Of a stretch of 64,000 nucleotides of DNA, positions 29,911 to 44,421 are shown in pieces. The stretch is from Blastocystis sp. Blastoise (lineage: Eukaryota; Sar; Bigyra; Opalinata; Blastocystidae), in the NCBI GenBank assembly GCA_039096225.1, contig JBBPEB010000014.1, forward strand, positions 310,001 through 374,000, given 5' to 3'. Made by a program: the position numbers and the translations under genes. The first letter of the stretch is position 1, and every line of letters starts with the position of its first letter. The notes under the pieces are model-generated. The model made no database searches and had not been told where the DNA came from. It was given only the letters and a program-made list of their open reading frames with translations.

Positions 29911-30881
29911 TTATATTTATATTTTTAATTCTTCTGTATATACAGGTATACTGTACTATTGTTTATTCATTGTTTTCGAGAGTTGTTTTTTTGTTGTTGT
30001 TGTTGTATTACTTGATTATTATTTTTATTCTATTTCAGAATAGTCAAATAAGGCTAATATTTCACACATCAAGTATTGTATTCTTGTTATTAAAAATATA
30101 CTAATGTTTAATATTTTTTTTCATGAGAAACTATTATTAAAATATTGCATATTTAAATATAAGATCGTTTTTCTGATAATAAATTGTTTTAGTTCGTTAA
30201 AACAATTGAAAAATGGCTTTCTCATTTATATTATAAACAAAAATGAAATATATCTTGAAATTATTATTAAGAAGGCGAAGAAGAAGCAAACATAAAAACC
30301 CTTCGATAATTGAATATAAAATATGTTTCTCTACTTAAAAAATTAAGTAACTACATAAATATTTTTTTGAAATTTGAAATAAATAGGAAATATTGCCTTA
30401 AAAACTATCTAATATACTTAGGCATATATAGGAATCAGAATAATATTTCAGAGAAGAAAAATTTTAAAGATGATAAACGAAATTTCATTAATCTTTTTTC
30501 ATTGAACGTCAAGATAATATATAACTTATATCTATCATCTACACGATACAAAAACATATAAATAAAAATCTAAATAAGACAACTATTTGAGATTTAAGCT
30601 AATAAAACAAAATTTTGTTTTATTTAGGATACATGGTTTTTTTGTAGTCGTAAGCGTTAAATGATGAATAATCACGGTTATCATTATGATGGATATGGCG
30701 ACATTTTTCAATAGTTTTCAAGATTCGCGGTGAAAATGAATTTTACACTAAAAAGTGTCATTTCTCCATTAAAAAAATATTAAACAAAACGTTTAAATTT
30801 TTTATAAACGTTGTTTTACTTGTTTTATTTGAATACTAAATAGTGTCTATTCGCAATAACTGTAACTGATACTACAAGTAA
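29911..30881. other. Intergenic, FAN1 to DENN gene
   Basis: Nearly 1 kb of AT-rich spacer in a head-to-tail arrangement. Short Lys/Ile/Asn-rich open frames (30104..30561) have the composition expected of random AT-rich DNA and no splice context, so they are not called. Confidence 0.5.
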
Positions 30882-33800
30882 ATGGATACACAAAAATCAC
30901 CACAAAGGACACCACAGGTATGACTCATTATTTTTTAATTAATTATATATCTATAGCCTCTTAAAAGAGAAACAAGAAGGTAAGGCTTTTATTTAATAAC
31001 TGAGTGACTCATCTATAGGTATTCAACAATGTCTATGTCCTATGATTCGATTTTTCAACAGTACATTTTTTTTATTAATTTATATATATATATTTCATTT
31101 CTAGTTCAACGAGCCCATTACCAGGTTCCTCACGCAAAAATACTCCAAATCCAGATGATGGTATTTTAAAATATTTTGCTATTTTTTTTTGTTTGAATAT
31201 TTTCTTATACATATATACATTTATAGAAGAATATCTCCCAACTGGTATTGTGACGTATTTCACATATACAGGACCTAAATTATATACTAAAAAAACAGAA
31301 AATGCTGATCCTGAGACTGAAACGATTTTGGATGATGATAGTTTATTGATTCTTCCTTATCTTTCTACCTCAGGTCGTCAATATCCCGCGGTTTATCAGT
31401 GTGTTCCTGACTCATGCCGAGAACGAGGAGAATTACCCGGAGCCTTCGAATGGTTCTGCTTCCCAAGTATAAAGATTATTCTATTAATAGTATTATGAAT
31501 AATAAGTGCTATTTGTTTATAATATTCTGTAATTTTATGTTTTAAATGTTATTCTTATATTATTAAATAAATGATAGTTATATTATTTATATTAATATAG
31601 ATGGTATTCACATACATTCTCCTATTACTCCTTTAATATTAAAATATGTCCCTTTGGAACTCGTTTCTGCTATGGAATATATTGTATATATATATAATTA
31701 TTATATGTTTTTTTTTATAATTATTATTATATGTTTTTTATATATTTTTTTATATATTATTATATATTTTTTTATATGTTATTATATATTTTTTATATAT
31801 TATTATATATTTTTTTTATATATTATTATATATTTTATTATATATAAAATTATAACTATAATAATGACTACTACTTCTCCTTTTTTGTCCTATAGACTGA
31901 ATGTTTGCCTTATCCTTCTATTTATGGAGATCCTGATTATGCTGTTCCTATTACTCTATTTAATGTTATTAATCAATATAAATATATTGATATTCATCAA
32001 CATTTATATTTAAATAAAGATATATACTTAAATCTTGAACCTTTAGAAGAACTGAATTTGGCACCAGATCCTTTTGCTACTGCTGTTCTAGATATACTAG
32101 GAAGACGAGTATATATATTCTATTTTTATTATATATATGTATATTTAATAATCATTATTATTTTTTTTTATTTTTTTTTGGTCTCTATATTTTAATTAAT
32201 AATATAATTCTATTAATATATAACTCTATATATATAATTATCTCTAGCCTTCTGTGATTCCTTCTATTTTGAATCGTCGTCTTATTAATATATCTCGTAA
32301 TATCTATTTAGATATTGAAGGAGCTATTTATGTTAGTAAAGAATTTGTGTCTATTCCTGACCAACTCTATGATATTCTCTCTTCTATACCTATATCTCTT
32401 CTTATTACTTTTATGTATATCTGTATACATATCTTTTCAACTGCTTATATTAATACATATTATTCATGTACTATTGAAGATTATGACTCTGAAGAAATCA
32501 ATAGTAATGTATATAGTTATAAAGGAGTTTATCAACGAAATATTGAATTATCAGAAGATAGTTATGATATCTCTGGAACTAGTGAGAATTCCCGTGGGGA
32601 TTATCGAAATCGTACTCATTTACCTATTTTAAGTGATGATGAAATACCTGATGAGGTAGTTCATGAATTAAATAAAACTTTAAATTCAGAAGATGAAAAT
32701 AAAAATAAGATAACTGAAGTAGAAAAGGAAAAAGAAGAAAATGATAATGAAGAAGAAGAAGTAGAGAAGAAGAAAAAGAAGAAGAAGAAGGAAGATAAAG
32801 ATGTTGAGAATAAGGATATAGAAACAAAAGAAAAAGACGATGGCGAAGAGAATGGAGAGAAGAAGAAGAAGAAGAAGAAGCGATCCAAACGTCAAGATAC
32901 TACAAAGGACACTATTCAACCTGATTCAGCTGTTGCTGATATCGCCCAAGATTCTCAAGTTATTGATCCTGCATCAAATATAGATAAATCTCAAGGTGAT
33001 ACTATAGTATCTCCTAGAAATGATGCTATTAGTCCTTCAAGTGGTCGGTATCGTGATCGTAAAGATCTTACATCTATTAGTGATATTGTAGATCTTCCAG
33101 CTCCGGAACAGAAATCTCGTCCGTCACGTGACACAGTATCTCCTTTTAATGATGTTAATTCTCCATATAGTCGTTTATTATTAAATCGTAATTTAGGTGT
33201 AGATAGTGATACAGAATTAAGTGATTTTGATAGTTTTAGTGATGATGAGAATATTCGTATGAAAATAGCTATGAAACGAAATAGAGATATTAATGATTCT
33301 TATATGAAGAATAAAGAGAATATATCTGAAGATAAAAAGGAAGAAACAACTCCAGTTTCATCGAAATCTGTGAAATCTTCTACGGTTGCTGGTACAACTA
33401 AAGATACAACTAAGGATACAGTTACTGATACAGTTACTGATACAGTTACTGGTGAACAATCTTCATCCTCATCAAGTACCAATTCTTCAAGTAATAGTAA
33501 TAGTAGTAGTAGTAGTAGTAGTGATGGATATAGTAGTGATGGATATAGTAGTGATGGATATAGTAGTGATGGATATAGTGAAGAGAGTTATAGTGATAGT
33601 AGCAGTGAAGGTGAACCTAGTTGTCCATTAGAAAATATATTCTTTGAAGAACTTCAAAGAATTAGTCGAGTGTTTGTTCCCTATTTATTTGAATTAGATG
33701 ATATTAAAACAACATTAGAAGATCCTGATTTTGTGGCTCTTATTGATCTTATTAGTGTATATATATATATATATAATATTTATATATATTATATATAATT

Positions 33801-35486
33801 TTTTTTAAATACAATACATTATAAATATTTCTTTTTATCTTTTTCTTTTATTTTTTATTAATATAAATTTATATCTATATATATATCTATATATATAGTA
33901 TATTGCGTTAAATCATTCTTCTGTTTTTACTTCTGAGTTTATTAATAAAGTAACCTATCAATTTAATTCAAATATGGCTTCTCATGTAAGTGCTACTAGC
34001 CCAACTAATATGAATAATTCTTGTCCTATTCCTTCAAGTATGTCTCAAAGTTTAGGTACTATTTCAAGTATGTATACACTTCATAATCCTTATATTGCAC
34101 AATCTAATACACCTTCTCTTACCGTTATTGATCAAGATTCACATCTTAAAACTATTTCTCAAACTATTTTTACTTCTTTATCTACTTCTATTAAAGTACC
34201 TCTTGATATATTTAATACATATAATAATAATATGATAGCAAATGTAGTTAATTCTTCTCCTAATTATCATTTTAATTATATGCATCCATCAATTGATCAA
34301 AAGAATGTGAAACGTACGTATACACCCTCTCTATTTACATCTGCTGATGCTTCTACTCCTGCTCCTTATACTGTTTCTAGTACTGCTACAACACCTTTCT
34401 TATATACACCCCCTCTTGATAGTTATAGAACAAGTTATTTTACTATTGATACGGGTATTGTTATATACTATGTGATTAGTATATATATGCATAAAGTAGG
34501 AAATGCTAAACAATTTAGTGGTAAAACAAAGAGTGTAATGTATGAGTCTTGTTTTAGTATTGTTACTCGTGTTCCTTGTCCAAAAGCATTTACAAAGATA
34601 CTTCAGGATCTAGTTAGTCTAATGTCTTATCATGAAATATATCAACAAGAAGTTATTAAATATATGTCTTTCCTTCTTTATGATTGTCCTATTCCTATTC
34701 CAAAGTATATAGATATTGCTTATTTATATGGAGGAAAAGAAAATGTTCTCGAAGTATTCAGTGGCGAAGGAAAATTCATGAATTGTATATATATGTTATT
34801 TGTTTTTATGTTTATTATTGTTATGTTTATTTAAAGAAAAGCAATTGTTTTTTGTTATTCATTATTATATATTATTGTTATGTTTAATTTTTTAATTTTT
34901 TCTAGCTTTCCCCGTGGTTTTATTACAAAACTTATTAGATATTGATACTATCGTATATTTATTATTACTTTGCGTCTATGAACGAAAAATACTTCTGGTT
35001 TCAAATAATATTATGCACTTATCAGTATATATATATTTATTGATTGATATTATTCTATATTATTATATATATTATTATTATGTATATTATTATATATATT
35101 ATTATTATGTATATTATTATATATATTATTATTATGTATATGATTATTCTTGGTATAACACCTTTATTTATATTTCATTATTTTTTTTTCTATATTTATT
35201 CTATTATTACTTATTATATATATATATATATATAGATTGTAAGTGAAGCTATTCTCTATTTACTTCATCCTTTTAATTATCAGAATCGATATATATCAAT
35301 TCTTCCTTATCCTCTTATTGATTTCATTGAAGCTCCTGTTCCTTATTTCTACGGTATTACTTATTATATGTATGAACAAATCAAAGAAACTGTTAGTAGC
35401 GATATATGCGTTATTCAAATAGGACAGGAATGCATTCAAGATAAAAAAGTGAAAATTGAAGATGATATTCATAAATGGTTGTATGC

Positions 35487-35531
<45 letters not shown>

Positions 35532-38500
35532 CTTTATTATTATTATATATTATTATTATTATTATTATATATTATTATTATTATTATATTATATATTATT
35601 ATATTTATTATTGTATATGAATTATTGTATATATATATATATCTATAAATATAATATTTTCCTTTTCCTATAGGAAATCTCAATTATATACTGTGGATAG
35701 TACATTAAATAATAAAGAATTACTCTATTTATATAGACATATATTCTATACTTTCTATTGTAAACTATTACCTAATATATATATGTATATCTATATTTTA
35801 AAAGATAATAAACATATATTCTTACAAGAATTATATATTAATAATGAAGTTCTAAGTCGAAACTGGGATCGTACATTCTATGATTCTTTCCTTAATTCTC
35901 AAGTATATTTATATTTATATTTATATTTATATTTATATTTATATTTATATTTATATTTATATTTATATTTATATTTATATTTATATTTATATTTATATTT
36001 ATATTTATATTTATATTTATATTTATATTTATATTTATATTTATATTTATATTTATATTTATATTTATATTTATATTTATATTTATATTTATATTTATAT
36101 TTATATTTATATTTATATTTATATTTATATTTATATTTATATTTATATTTATATTTATATTTATATAGGCATTTATTTGCTTTTTGGATCAATATATTTC
36201 TCCAGGAACTGTCTCCTTTCAACCTTATATTATATCCTTCTATTCTATATTATTATTATTATTATTATTTACATTTCTAATTTCTTATTATATTTTATTA
36301 ATATTATACTATTTCTATTCTCTTTGTATTCTTAACATTCCCACGGTAATAGTAGTGTCTCTGAATATCCTCCTATTGAGACCTTCTCCTCCTCTTTATA
36401 TCTCTCCTCCTATCTCCCTTCCCATCTTACTGTTCCTGATATTAATTATGAATGTATATATATATATATTCTATCATATTCAATATATATTTAATATATA
36501 TATTCTAATCTATACAATTATACAATTCTTATATTAATAAATTTAAATATATATATATATATATCTTTTTTAGATTTCATTGATACTGATGATATTGCTA
36601 ATACTCAATTTATACCTACAATTAATCCCTATCAGACTCCGACTACATTTACTCCCTTCGTTGATAAAGACGATGACGCACAAACTATATTACAGAATCC
36701 CCCTAAATCCCCTATGGATACTATATCGGAGACTCAAACAGATATTACTGAAGATAAAAGACATTCAAGAGATACTCGAGATAGTCATTCTCGACCTACT
36801 TCTACTTCCTCTTCTGGTATTAATAAAATAGATCGAACTATTAACGGTAAACCTGTTAGTGCATTTGATGATTTAAATCATTTAAATCCAAATGAATTAT
36901 TTAGTCCTATAAGTACTGGTACTCCTGATGTTAGTCTCTCTAATCCATCTGTATCTTCTAATAATAATAATAATGGCGATAATCATAATAATAATCATGA
37001 TAATAATAATAATAGTCAATCTATACATTATAATGTTCGTGATGGAGCACATACAACTTCGAACTCTAGCATCCCTTCACAGAATTCTACCTCTCCAAGA
37101 CAGACTTCGAATCATCCCTATCATCAGTCTTCTTCTCAAGTAAATACATCTACTCCTAATAGTATGACTTCTAAACCTAATACATTATCAAATAAACCAT
37201 TTGCTCGTTTATTACAACAAACTAAACGTGCTCAATCTGCATTAGTTGCTATTGGTCATTCTAAGCCGGAAGAACCCATGAAATCTCTCTCTCGTCCTAG
37301 TACCCTTACTCGTGATCCTATGCATACAAGCTCTTATATTACTACTCCTTCTAATACTATGAGTAGCTTAACATTTGATCCTTCAAAAAGACCTTTTTCG
37401 ACTGAAAGTACAACGTCGAAATTATCTGCAGATACATTGATGTCTGAGTCAAAAGGTCATATTACTATTAATTTAGTATTAGAAAAGATGAATGAAATTA
37501 TGTTAGAAGAGAAACAACGTCAAGATATAGCTCTTATATCAATGGAACGTCCTCCGTCATTAGAACATGAAGATAGCGTTGGAAGTGAATTTGATATAAT
37601 GATACAAACACCAGAATCATCACGTAGTCCTTCTCCAAATGTATTAGTATATACTAATAATGGGTATGAATCTTTAGTGAATCAACCTAATACTTCTCAT
37701 ACTAGTAATAATACTATTATTACTGATTTCCATACTTCTGGTATTCATAATGATATGCATCATTCAATGAGTCGAGATCATAGTCATTCATTATCTAATG
37801 ATCATCATTACTCACATTCCCGTGGTATTAGTTCGAATAGTCATGGCCATTCTCATTCTAGAGAAGTTAGTCATCATGAACATTATTACTCACATTCCCG
37901 CGGTATTAGTTCACATAGTCATGGCCATTCTCATTCTAGAGATGTTAGTCATCATGAACATAATATTTCTCATTCCCGCGGTATTAGTTCACATAGTCAT
38001 GGTCATTCTCATTCTAGAGATGTTAGTCATCATGAACATAATATTTCTCATTCCCGCGGTATTAGTTCACATAGTCATGGTCATTCTCATTCTAGAGATG
38101 TTAGTCATCATGAACATAATATTTCTCATTCCCGCGGTATTAGTTCACATAGTCATGGTCATCATACTCCTTCTGTTGATTCTCAACGATCTCCACATGA
38201 AATGAGTTTGGCTAGTACAAATAATAGAATAAATGGTAATGAAATACATTATAGTAATCATTCAAGACATGCTACTGTTCATGCTCATAGTAGATCACGT
38301 GATGTAGGATCTAGTGCACATCATATGAATACGTCATCGACACACCATGAGTCACGCCATTATACTCCAAATAGAACTCATAGTCGATCTCCATCTACAC
38401 TTAGTAATCATAATAATAATCATTCTCCTATTCGAAATCATACTTCTCATCATAATATGTCTGTTCAATCACATGAACATCATCATGAGCATGAAATGTC

Positions 38501-40599
38501 GTTACAAGCACATGATCATCATCATGAACATGAAATGTCGTTACAAGCACATGAACATGAGATGTCGTTACAAGCACATGAACATCATCATGAACATGAA
38601 ATGTCTGTTCAATCACATGATCATCATCATGAGCATGAAATGTCATTACAATCACATGATCATCATCATGAGCATGAGATGTCGTTACAAGCACATGATC
38701 ATCATCATGAACATGAAATGTCTGTTCAATCACATGAACATCATGAACATCATCATAGTGTTTCTACTGATTCTCATCATCATCATGAACATGAGCAACA
38801 TGAGCATGAACAACAAAATCATGAATTATCTTTTACTCAGGGTGCTAATGAAATTGATTTTACTAGTAATCATGGTCATCATCATGACCCTACTCATAGT
38901 CATTGTAGATCAAGAGATTTATATCATAATGAATCGCCTTCACATTCTCATTCCCAATCGAATCATCATAATCATTCGAATCATTCAAATCATTCGAATC
39001 ATTCTCATTCTCATTCTATAAGAAATGGTAGTCATAATCATAATGGTAGTTATTATGATCATACAGCACATGATCATTCATTTTCCCGTGAAAATACATT
39101 AGATAGACGTAGTTCTTCTGGATCTCGTCATCATTCTCAAAGTATGCATCATCATAGTATTAGTACTGATGAATATGGTCATCATACACATGAACATTCT
39201 ATGCATTCAGTTTCAAGAGATCATCATAATACTGGACCAACTTATGCAGAAACACATGCATTAAGTTCTGTTATGCAAGTACCTGCTATACGTCGAGAAC
39301 GATCGGATAATGTATTTGATGTCAGTGCTTCAAGTACTCCTGAGAATTATGTAGGTCATAATGGTTCAATACATAATAATCATCATAGTATCAGTCATAG
39401 TCGACATATTAGTAGCAGTAAACATAGTCATGAACATCATATCAGTGTAAGTAAACATAGCTTTAATGGTGGAGAGGAAGAAGAGGAAGAAGAAGAGGAA
39501 CCGGCTTATGGTATTAGTTTAGCTACTCTAGCGGAACAATCGAAAATGGATGTATGTATTCATATTATTATTTATTCAAGTTATTTGAATATTATTTATT
39601 ATAAGTATTGCTTATTATGTTGAAGTATTAGTATACTATTTTTATATTTTATATATTTTTTATATTTTATATATTTTATATATTTTATATTATTTTTTAT
39701 ATTTTATTTTTATATAAATTCAATTTTCTTTTTTCATATTTTTATTGATTATTATTAATATATATATAATATATAATATATAGGTACATAAGTTAAGTAC
39801 GGCTGTGCAGTATTTTGTGCGAGAAGCGGATCCTAAATCGAAGAGTATTGATCGATCCAATAAGAATAAAATATTTAGTGGCATTACCTATTTCTTGAAT
39901 TTATTAGATAAGCCAAAGAATTTAATTAAATATAATGAATTCCTTCTTCATTTAAAGAAATGTTGTGCTACGAAAGAAGGTCGAAATGGATATATAGAAT
40001 TATTATTACAACCTATTAATCGATATATATATGGAGATCGATATATATATTATATAGGAGCAGAAGCATTAAGAATTGTTCATCACGAATACTTAGAGTA
40101 TAATTATATATATTTATTATTTTATTTATTATACTTATTATTATTATACTTATATATTTTCCTTATTATATCTATTATTATTTTACTTATTATTATGCAT
40201 ATTATTACTATATATACTATCCCCTATGTCTCTAGTTTATGTGTTCGTCAACATGATTATATGTCTGCCGTCTACTTATTGGGGTGTATTAATAAATTCC
40301 TGGTTGTTACTCAAACACCTATACTTATTACAGATAAATATACATTAAACCCTTTATATATATATCATGCAAAACATCCTATATTTATGCTTAATGAATT
40401 CTGGGAACAATTATTCCGTTATTACAGTATTATGAAAGAAAAATCATTATATTTATTCTTATATCCTCGAATAAATGTATCGAAAAACATGAAACAGAAC
40501 GCGTTATCTTATTGTATTAGCCTCGCTAAAGACTTGTCACTTGAAAACGAATTCGAAAAGAATATCCTACCCACTTTAATTAAAAAGTTCATGAAATAA
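30882..40599 (+). CDS. Giant DENN-domain protein with histidine-rich repeat region (about 2,480 aa)
   Basis: Main exons: 30882..30917, 30957..30979, 31105..31160, 31227..31466, 31601..31683, 31896..32108, 32248..33756, 33899..34784, 34906..35024, 35236..35477, 35674..35902, 36169..about 36205, about 36355..36453, 36574..39551, 39784..40097, 40236..40599. An upstream-DENN-like segment contains [16 protein letters not shown] and FEWFCFPNG. The core cDENN is clear: [65 protein letters not shown] dDENN-like segment has FYDSFLNSQ and [14 protein letters not shown] proteins are GEFs for Rab GTPases at membranes. Inserts include a Lys/Glu and Ser-rich block in exon 7 and the huge His/Ser-rich exon 14. 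The C-terminal 220 residues are a non-repetitive helical domain I cannot name. Splicing around 36200-36360 is unresolved. Confidence 0.75.
35904..36166. repeat. (ATATTT)n hexanucleotide satellite in a DENN intron
   Basis: About 43 nearly perfect copies of a 6-bp unit (TTATAT/ATATTT) fill the intron 35903..36168. It interrupts the dDENN-like segment between FLNSQ and AFICFLDQ. Confidence 0.95.
37800..38165. repeat. 78-bp coding repeat, His/Ser-rich
   Basis: Four to five tandem copies of a 78-bp unit (CCCGCGG landmark at about 37897, 37975, 38053, 38131). Each encodes 26 residues of the type [16 protein letters not shown] then [10 protein letters not shown]. Copies two to four are nearly identical at the DNA level, suggesting recent expansion. 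Confidence 0.95.
38455..38790. repeat. 42-bp coding repeat, His/Glu/Met-rich
   Basis: Tandem units of about 14 codons ([14 protein letters not shown] and the SVQSH variant) in the DENN exon. Some copies are shortened by loss of the central HHHEHEM part. Confidence 0.9.
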
Positions 40600-41817
40600 A
40601 CGGAGAAACTATTTTATATAATATTATATACAATCTGTAATAAGAATAAAGATAAATACTATATTTTTTTATATCGATATTTTTCATTAATTAATTAATT
40701 TTCTTTTTTTCAATGGCTTATATATTTCTATTTCTTAAATTAAACTAAATATCTATTTATATATTCTTTAAATATACAAATATTACTTTAATATATATAT
40801 ATCATTTCTTTATTTGTTCTAAATGTACTATATATTTCTATATTATTATTTATATATTTTGTGTTATCAATATAAACTATTTGTTTATATATATGTATAT
40901 ATATATTTGTGTATATTTGAATATATATTCAAAGTCTTCTGTTGACTTTTATTTTTCTATTTTAATAATGTATATATATAGACTCTTTAAGCATTTTTCT
41001 ATATTTTTCTCAATCTTTTCTCAATCTTTTTTATTTTTATTAATAAAATTTATTATTTATATTACTATACATTATTATTTTCGTTATTGTCTAATATTTT
41101 TATTATTTTGGTCAATATATTTAATTATCATCTTCTTAATAATAATGATAATATTATAATATACTTATTTATGAATCTTTTCGTAGACTTGTTTTGTCTT
41201 CTTTTATTATATCTCATTTCTTCATCTATAAATATTATCTATATATATATATATATTAGTTATCTGTAAATTTAAATGTTTAGTTGATCAAAATAATTAT
41301 ATATATTTATTTATGTATATCGATGTATAGTTATTATCTAAGTTCATACTATTTATATATATATTATTTATTATATATATATAGTTTCTTTTTAAATATA
41401 TATATTTCGTTGTTAATTTTGTTTCTTGTTGTATTCTTTATCTTTTCTATCATTATATATATAGTTAACTCTTCTCTGCATCCCTATAAATCAAAGCATG
41501 CCTCATCATCCATCCATTTTATATATACTTATATATAATATTATTCATTATTAATATACTCTTTCTCTTCATTTGTTTTCATTACTTATTCTAGGTATAC
41601 TATTGTTTACATTATATAATATATATATAGAAGTATTTATGTATTGTATACTTCTATTTCTTATATATCTTTATATATATATATATGTTTTTTTTTCTTT
41701 TTTTCTTTTCTTTTCTATTGTTTTCTTTATTTTTTTCTCCTATTCATAATCAATTATTTTATATTATTTTTTTAGTTGTATATTCTTCTAATATAACTTG
41801 AAATATTTAGCAATTCT

Positions 41818-41873
<56 letters not shown>

Positions 41874-42096
41874 AAATGTATTAACAATACAACCAAAAAA
41901 AAAAGAGAACAGCTACGAGAAATCTAAAAGAATAGTTTTATATTTTTAAAAAATTAATTATAAAACTGAGTAATAAAGTGTAAAACCAAATATAAAATAA
42001 AACTCAATGAAAAATAAAAACTATTGAGAAAACTAAAATGACAGGTAACAAGTGTTATACAATAAAAAAAAAACACATCAAAATAAAAAAACATTA

Positions 42097-42164
<68 letters not shown>

Positions 42165-42218
42165 ACAAAAGCCAAAAATACTAATAAACATTAAAATAAA
42201 TAAATTATAAGAAAATGA
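40600..42218. other. Convergent intergenic region, extremely AT-rich
   Basis: About 1.6 kb of T-rich then A-rich DNA between two 3' ends, with (TA)n runs at about 41820-41870 and 42100-42160. The open frames here (Ile/Tyr/Phe strings) are composition artefacts. No gene supported. Confidence 0.6.
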
Positions 42219-42809
42219 TTAATTCACATATTTCTCATATAATGTAGCAATACATTGTGAAGCAAGTATTCGATCATCTTGAGTAGAATTTGAATCACAC
42301 ATAATTCGTTCATAAACTTCTATTTCTGTTCGATCATCAAAAGACATACAATCCCTTAGAAGTTTCAATTTTTTTCTTTCAGTTTCCATATCTTTTCTAA
42401 ATTTTCTAGCATCTATTGATAATCTACGAAGTTCACTTTTAGAATGTGTCAAAGGATCCCTACCTTTTTTAAGAATGGCATAAGTGAACCATCCAAGAAC
42501 TTCGCAAGATGTTGCAGCAACTGCTGCATTTATACAATTACCTATAATAGGAACCATCTTGACAAATGACACTCCAATTCGACCTAAAATATAAATACCA
42601 CCATTAGATCCAAGAATCAATCCAATAAGTGCTTTCGTAGCTTTAGCTTTCACAATATGACATATTTGACTAACCATACAAATAACCATAATGGAAATAC
42701 TTAGTTCATCTCCAATAATTGTCTGAGCTAGACTTGCTCCGGCTATTGAACATGCTACACACCATGAGTGAATACATATATTCACTTGTTGAATCTCATT
42801 TAGAGGCAT
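42219..42809 (-). CDS. DUF697-like small membrane-associated protein, single exon
   Basis: Uninterrupted 196-codon frame from MPLNEIQQVNIC. Residues 20-125 contain a run of small/hydrophobic helices, with SFVKMVPIIGNCINAAVAAT and EVLGWFTYAIL. This strongly resembles the conserved core of DUF697 (YcjF-type) domains, which have a P-x-x-G-x-x-I/L-N-A-x-x-A pattern and are often attached to dynamin-like or Era-like GTPases. No GTPase motifs are present, so this would be a stand-alone DUF697 protein. The C-terminal third is charged and helical (KFRKDMETERKKLKLLRDC). It is one of only two intronless genes in the window. Function unknown. Confidence 0.6.
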   Translation of the reverse strand: MPLNEIQQVNICIHSWCVACSIAGASLAQTIIGDELSISIMVICMVSQICHIVKAKATKALIGLILGSNGGIYILGRIGVSFVKMVPIIGNCINAAVAATSCEVLGWFTYAILKKGRDPLTHSKSELRRLSIDARKFRKDMETERKKLKLLRDCMSFDDRTEIEVYERIMCDSNSTQDDRILASQCIATLYEKYVN

Positions 42810-43158
42810 TGATTAATCTAAATTGTTATAGAATATCTTATTATTCAATATAAATACACTTATTGTTTTAACTAGATAATCTTATAATCGATAATACCTT
42901 TTATTTTGAAAATAGTAGAATATATAGATATAAAACAAAAATAAAAACAATTGAAAAATGTATTCAGTTATTCTTTGTAGTTTTTCACTTTTCTATTTAG
43001 GATTATATTTAGATAGTATATGTAAACGAAACAGTAGTATTAACTCTATAGATTTAATTATGAACAAGAACATGGATCATGAACTGTTCAGAAAACAATA
43101 TGTTTTTATATAACAATTTCAGAAAAGCAAAAGAAGAATTGCTTTAACTAGTCAAAGT
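42810..43158. other. Intergenic spacer
   Basis: About 350 bp between two minus-strand genes. It should hold the promoter of the DUF697-like gene and the terminator of the hexosaminidase. Nothing else is seen. Confidence 0.5.
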
Positions 43159-43329
43159 TTAAACTCTATCAAGATATTTCTTTCCACATTTAGTTAATTC
43201 ATCACAATAACATTCTTCAGGACAAGTGAAAATATTTCTCTTTTGTAAACGAAGATTAGCAGCAGAATATAAAGTTTTATATTCTGTAGAATTAACAAGT
43301 AAATTACTATCATAATGCCAGAAAGAACC

Positions 43330-43387
<58 letters not shown>

Positions 43388-44116
43388 TATAAGGTAGAAA
43401 AAGATAAAATAGAGGATGTATATAAATTGTAATATATATATATATACCAGCAGCAGCAATAGCTCTAGGATACATGATAGAGATCATGGATTCTTCAAAG
43501 AGAGCATCATATTGAGGATCATAAAGTTGCCAAGCAACAGGTTTAGCACCTGTCCAAGCACCACATTGTAAGGCATAACAATAATTATCAGTCCACATAG
43601 AAGCCTATAGAATTATTATAGTATTATTAGTATTAGTATTAATCTATTATATATTATTAATAATATAATAATAATAAATTACAATATACTTCTCCTCCAA
43701 ATAATTCTTTTTGTTCTTCAGTAAGTTCTAAAGTGACTGGTTTATCACCTTCACGTTTAGATGTAGGCCATAAATTCAATAAATCACTCCACATGTTTTC
43801 CATCTTATAATCAATATGATTAAGATAAAAATTACCTCCTCTACTCTCAATAGTATCATAACCCTTAGTAAGAATCTATATATATATAATATATGTATAT
43901 GATTCATAATATATATATAATATATGTATATGATTCATAATATATATATATATATACTTCAGTAGAATAATGTCTATACCATCCGTTGACAATAGATTCA
44001 GGAATAACACTGTTCTTCTTAAATAATACTTCTTCCCAAGCAATAGGTCTCTTTCCTAAAGTGTGATATACATAATTGAAAACTTTCTTTTCAAAAGCAG
44101 CAAAAGCTTCAACACT

Positions 44117-44183
<67 letters not shown>

Positions 44184-44372
44184 TTATTAACCTTTAATGT
44201 ATATTACAGTATATAATAATAATAACAATATTCTACATTTACCAACATAAGTAGTTTCATCACATCCTAAATGAACATAAGGTTCAGGGAAAAGAGCAAG
44301 AACTTCTTTTAAATAAGTAGTTAAGATCGTAAATGTTTTATTTTATATATATATATATATTGAGTAATAATA

Positions 44373-44421
<49 letters not shown>

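Noticed and set aside
30104-30561. Two short Ile/Asn/Lys-rich open frames between FAN1 and the DENN gene
   Set aside because: Composition fits random AT-rich DNA; no homology recognised.
31021-31075. Possible extra DENN exon starting after CTATAG at 31019
   Set aside because: Including it breaks the phase between SSTSPLPG and the upstream exon; the later acceptor at 31104 fits.
35693-36335. Leu-Tyr / Ile-Tyr / Lys-Tyr repeat frames on both strands
   Set aside because: Products of the hexanucleotide satellite in a DENN intron.
37798-38165. Regular 78-bp repeats that could suggest a CRISPR array
   Set aside because: Direct head-to-tail copies without unique spacers, and in frame with the His-rich coding exon.
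40881-41538. Several hydrophobic open frames in the convergent spacer
   Set aside because: Tyr/Ile/Phe strings from TA-rich sequence; would look like membrane proteins by composition alone.
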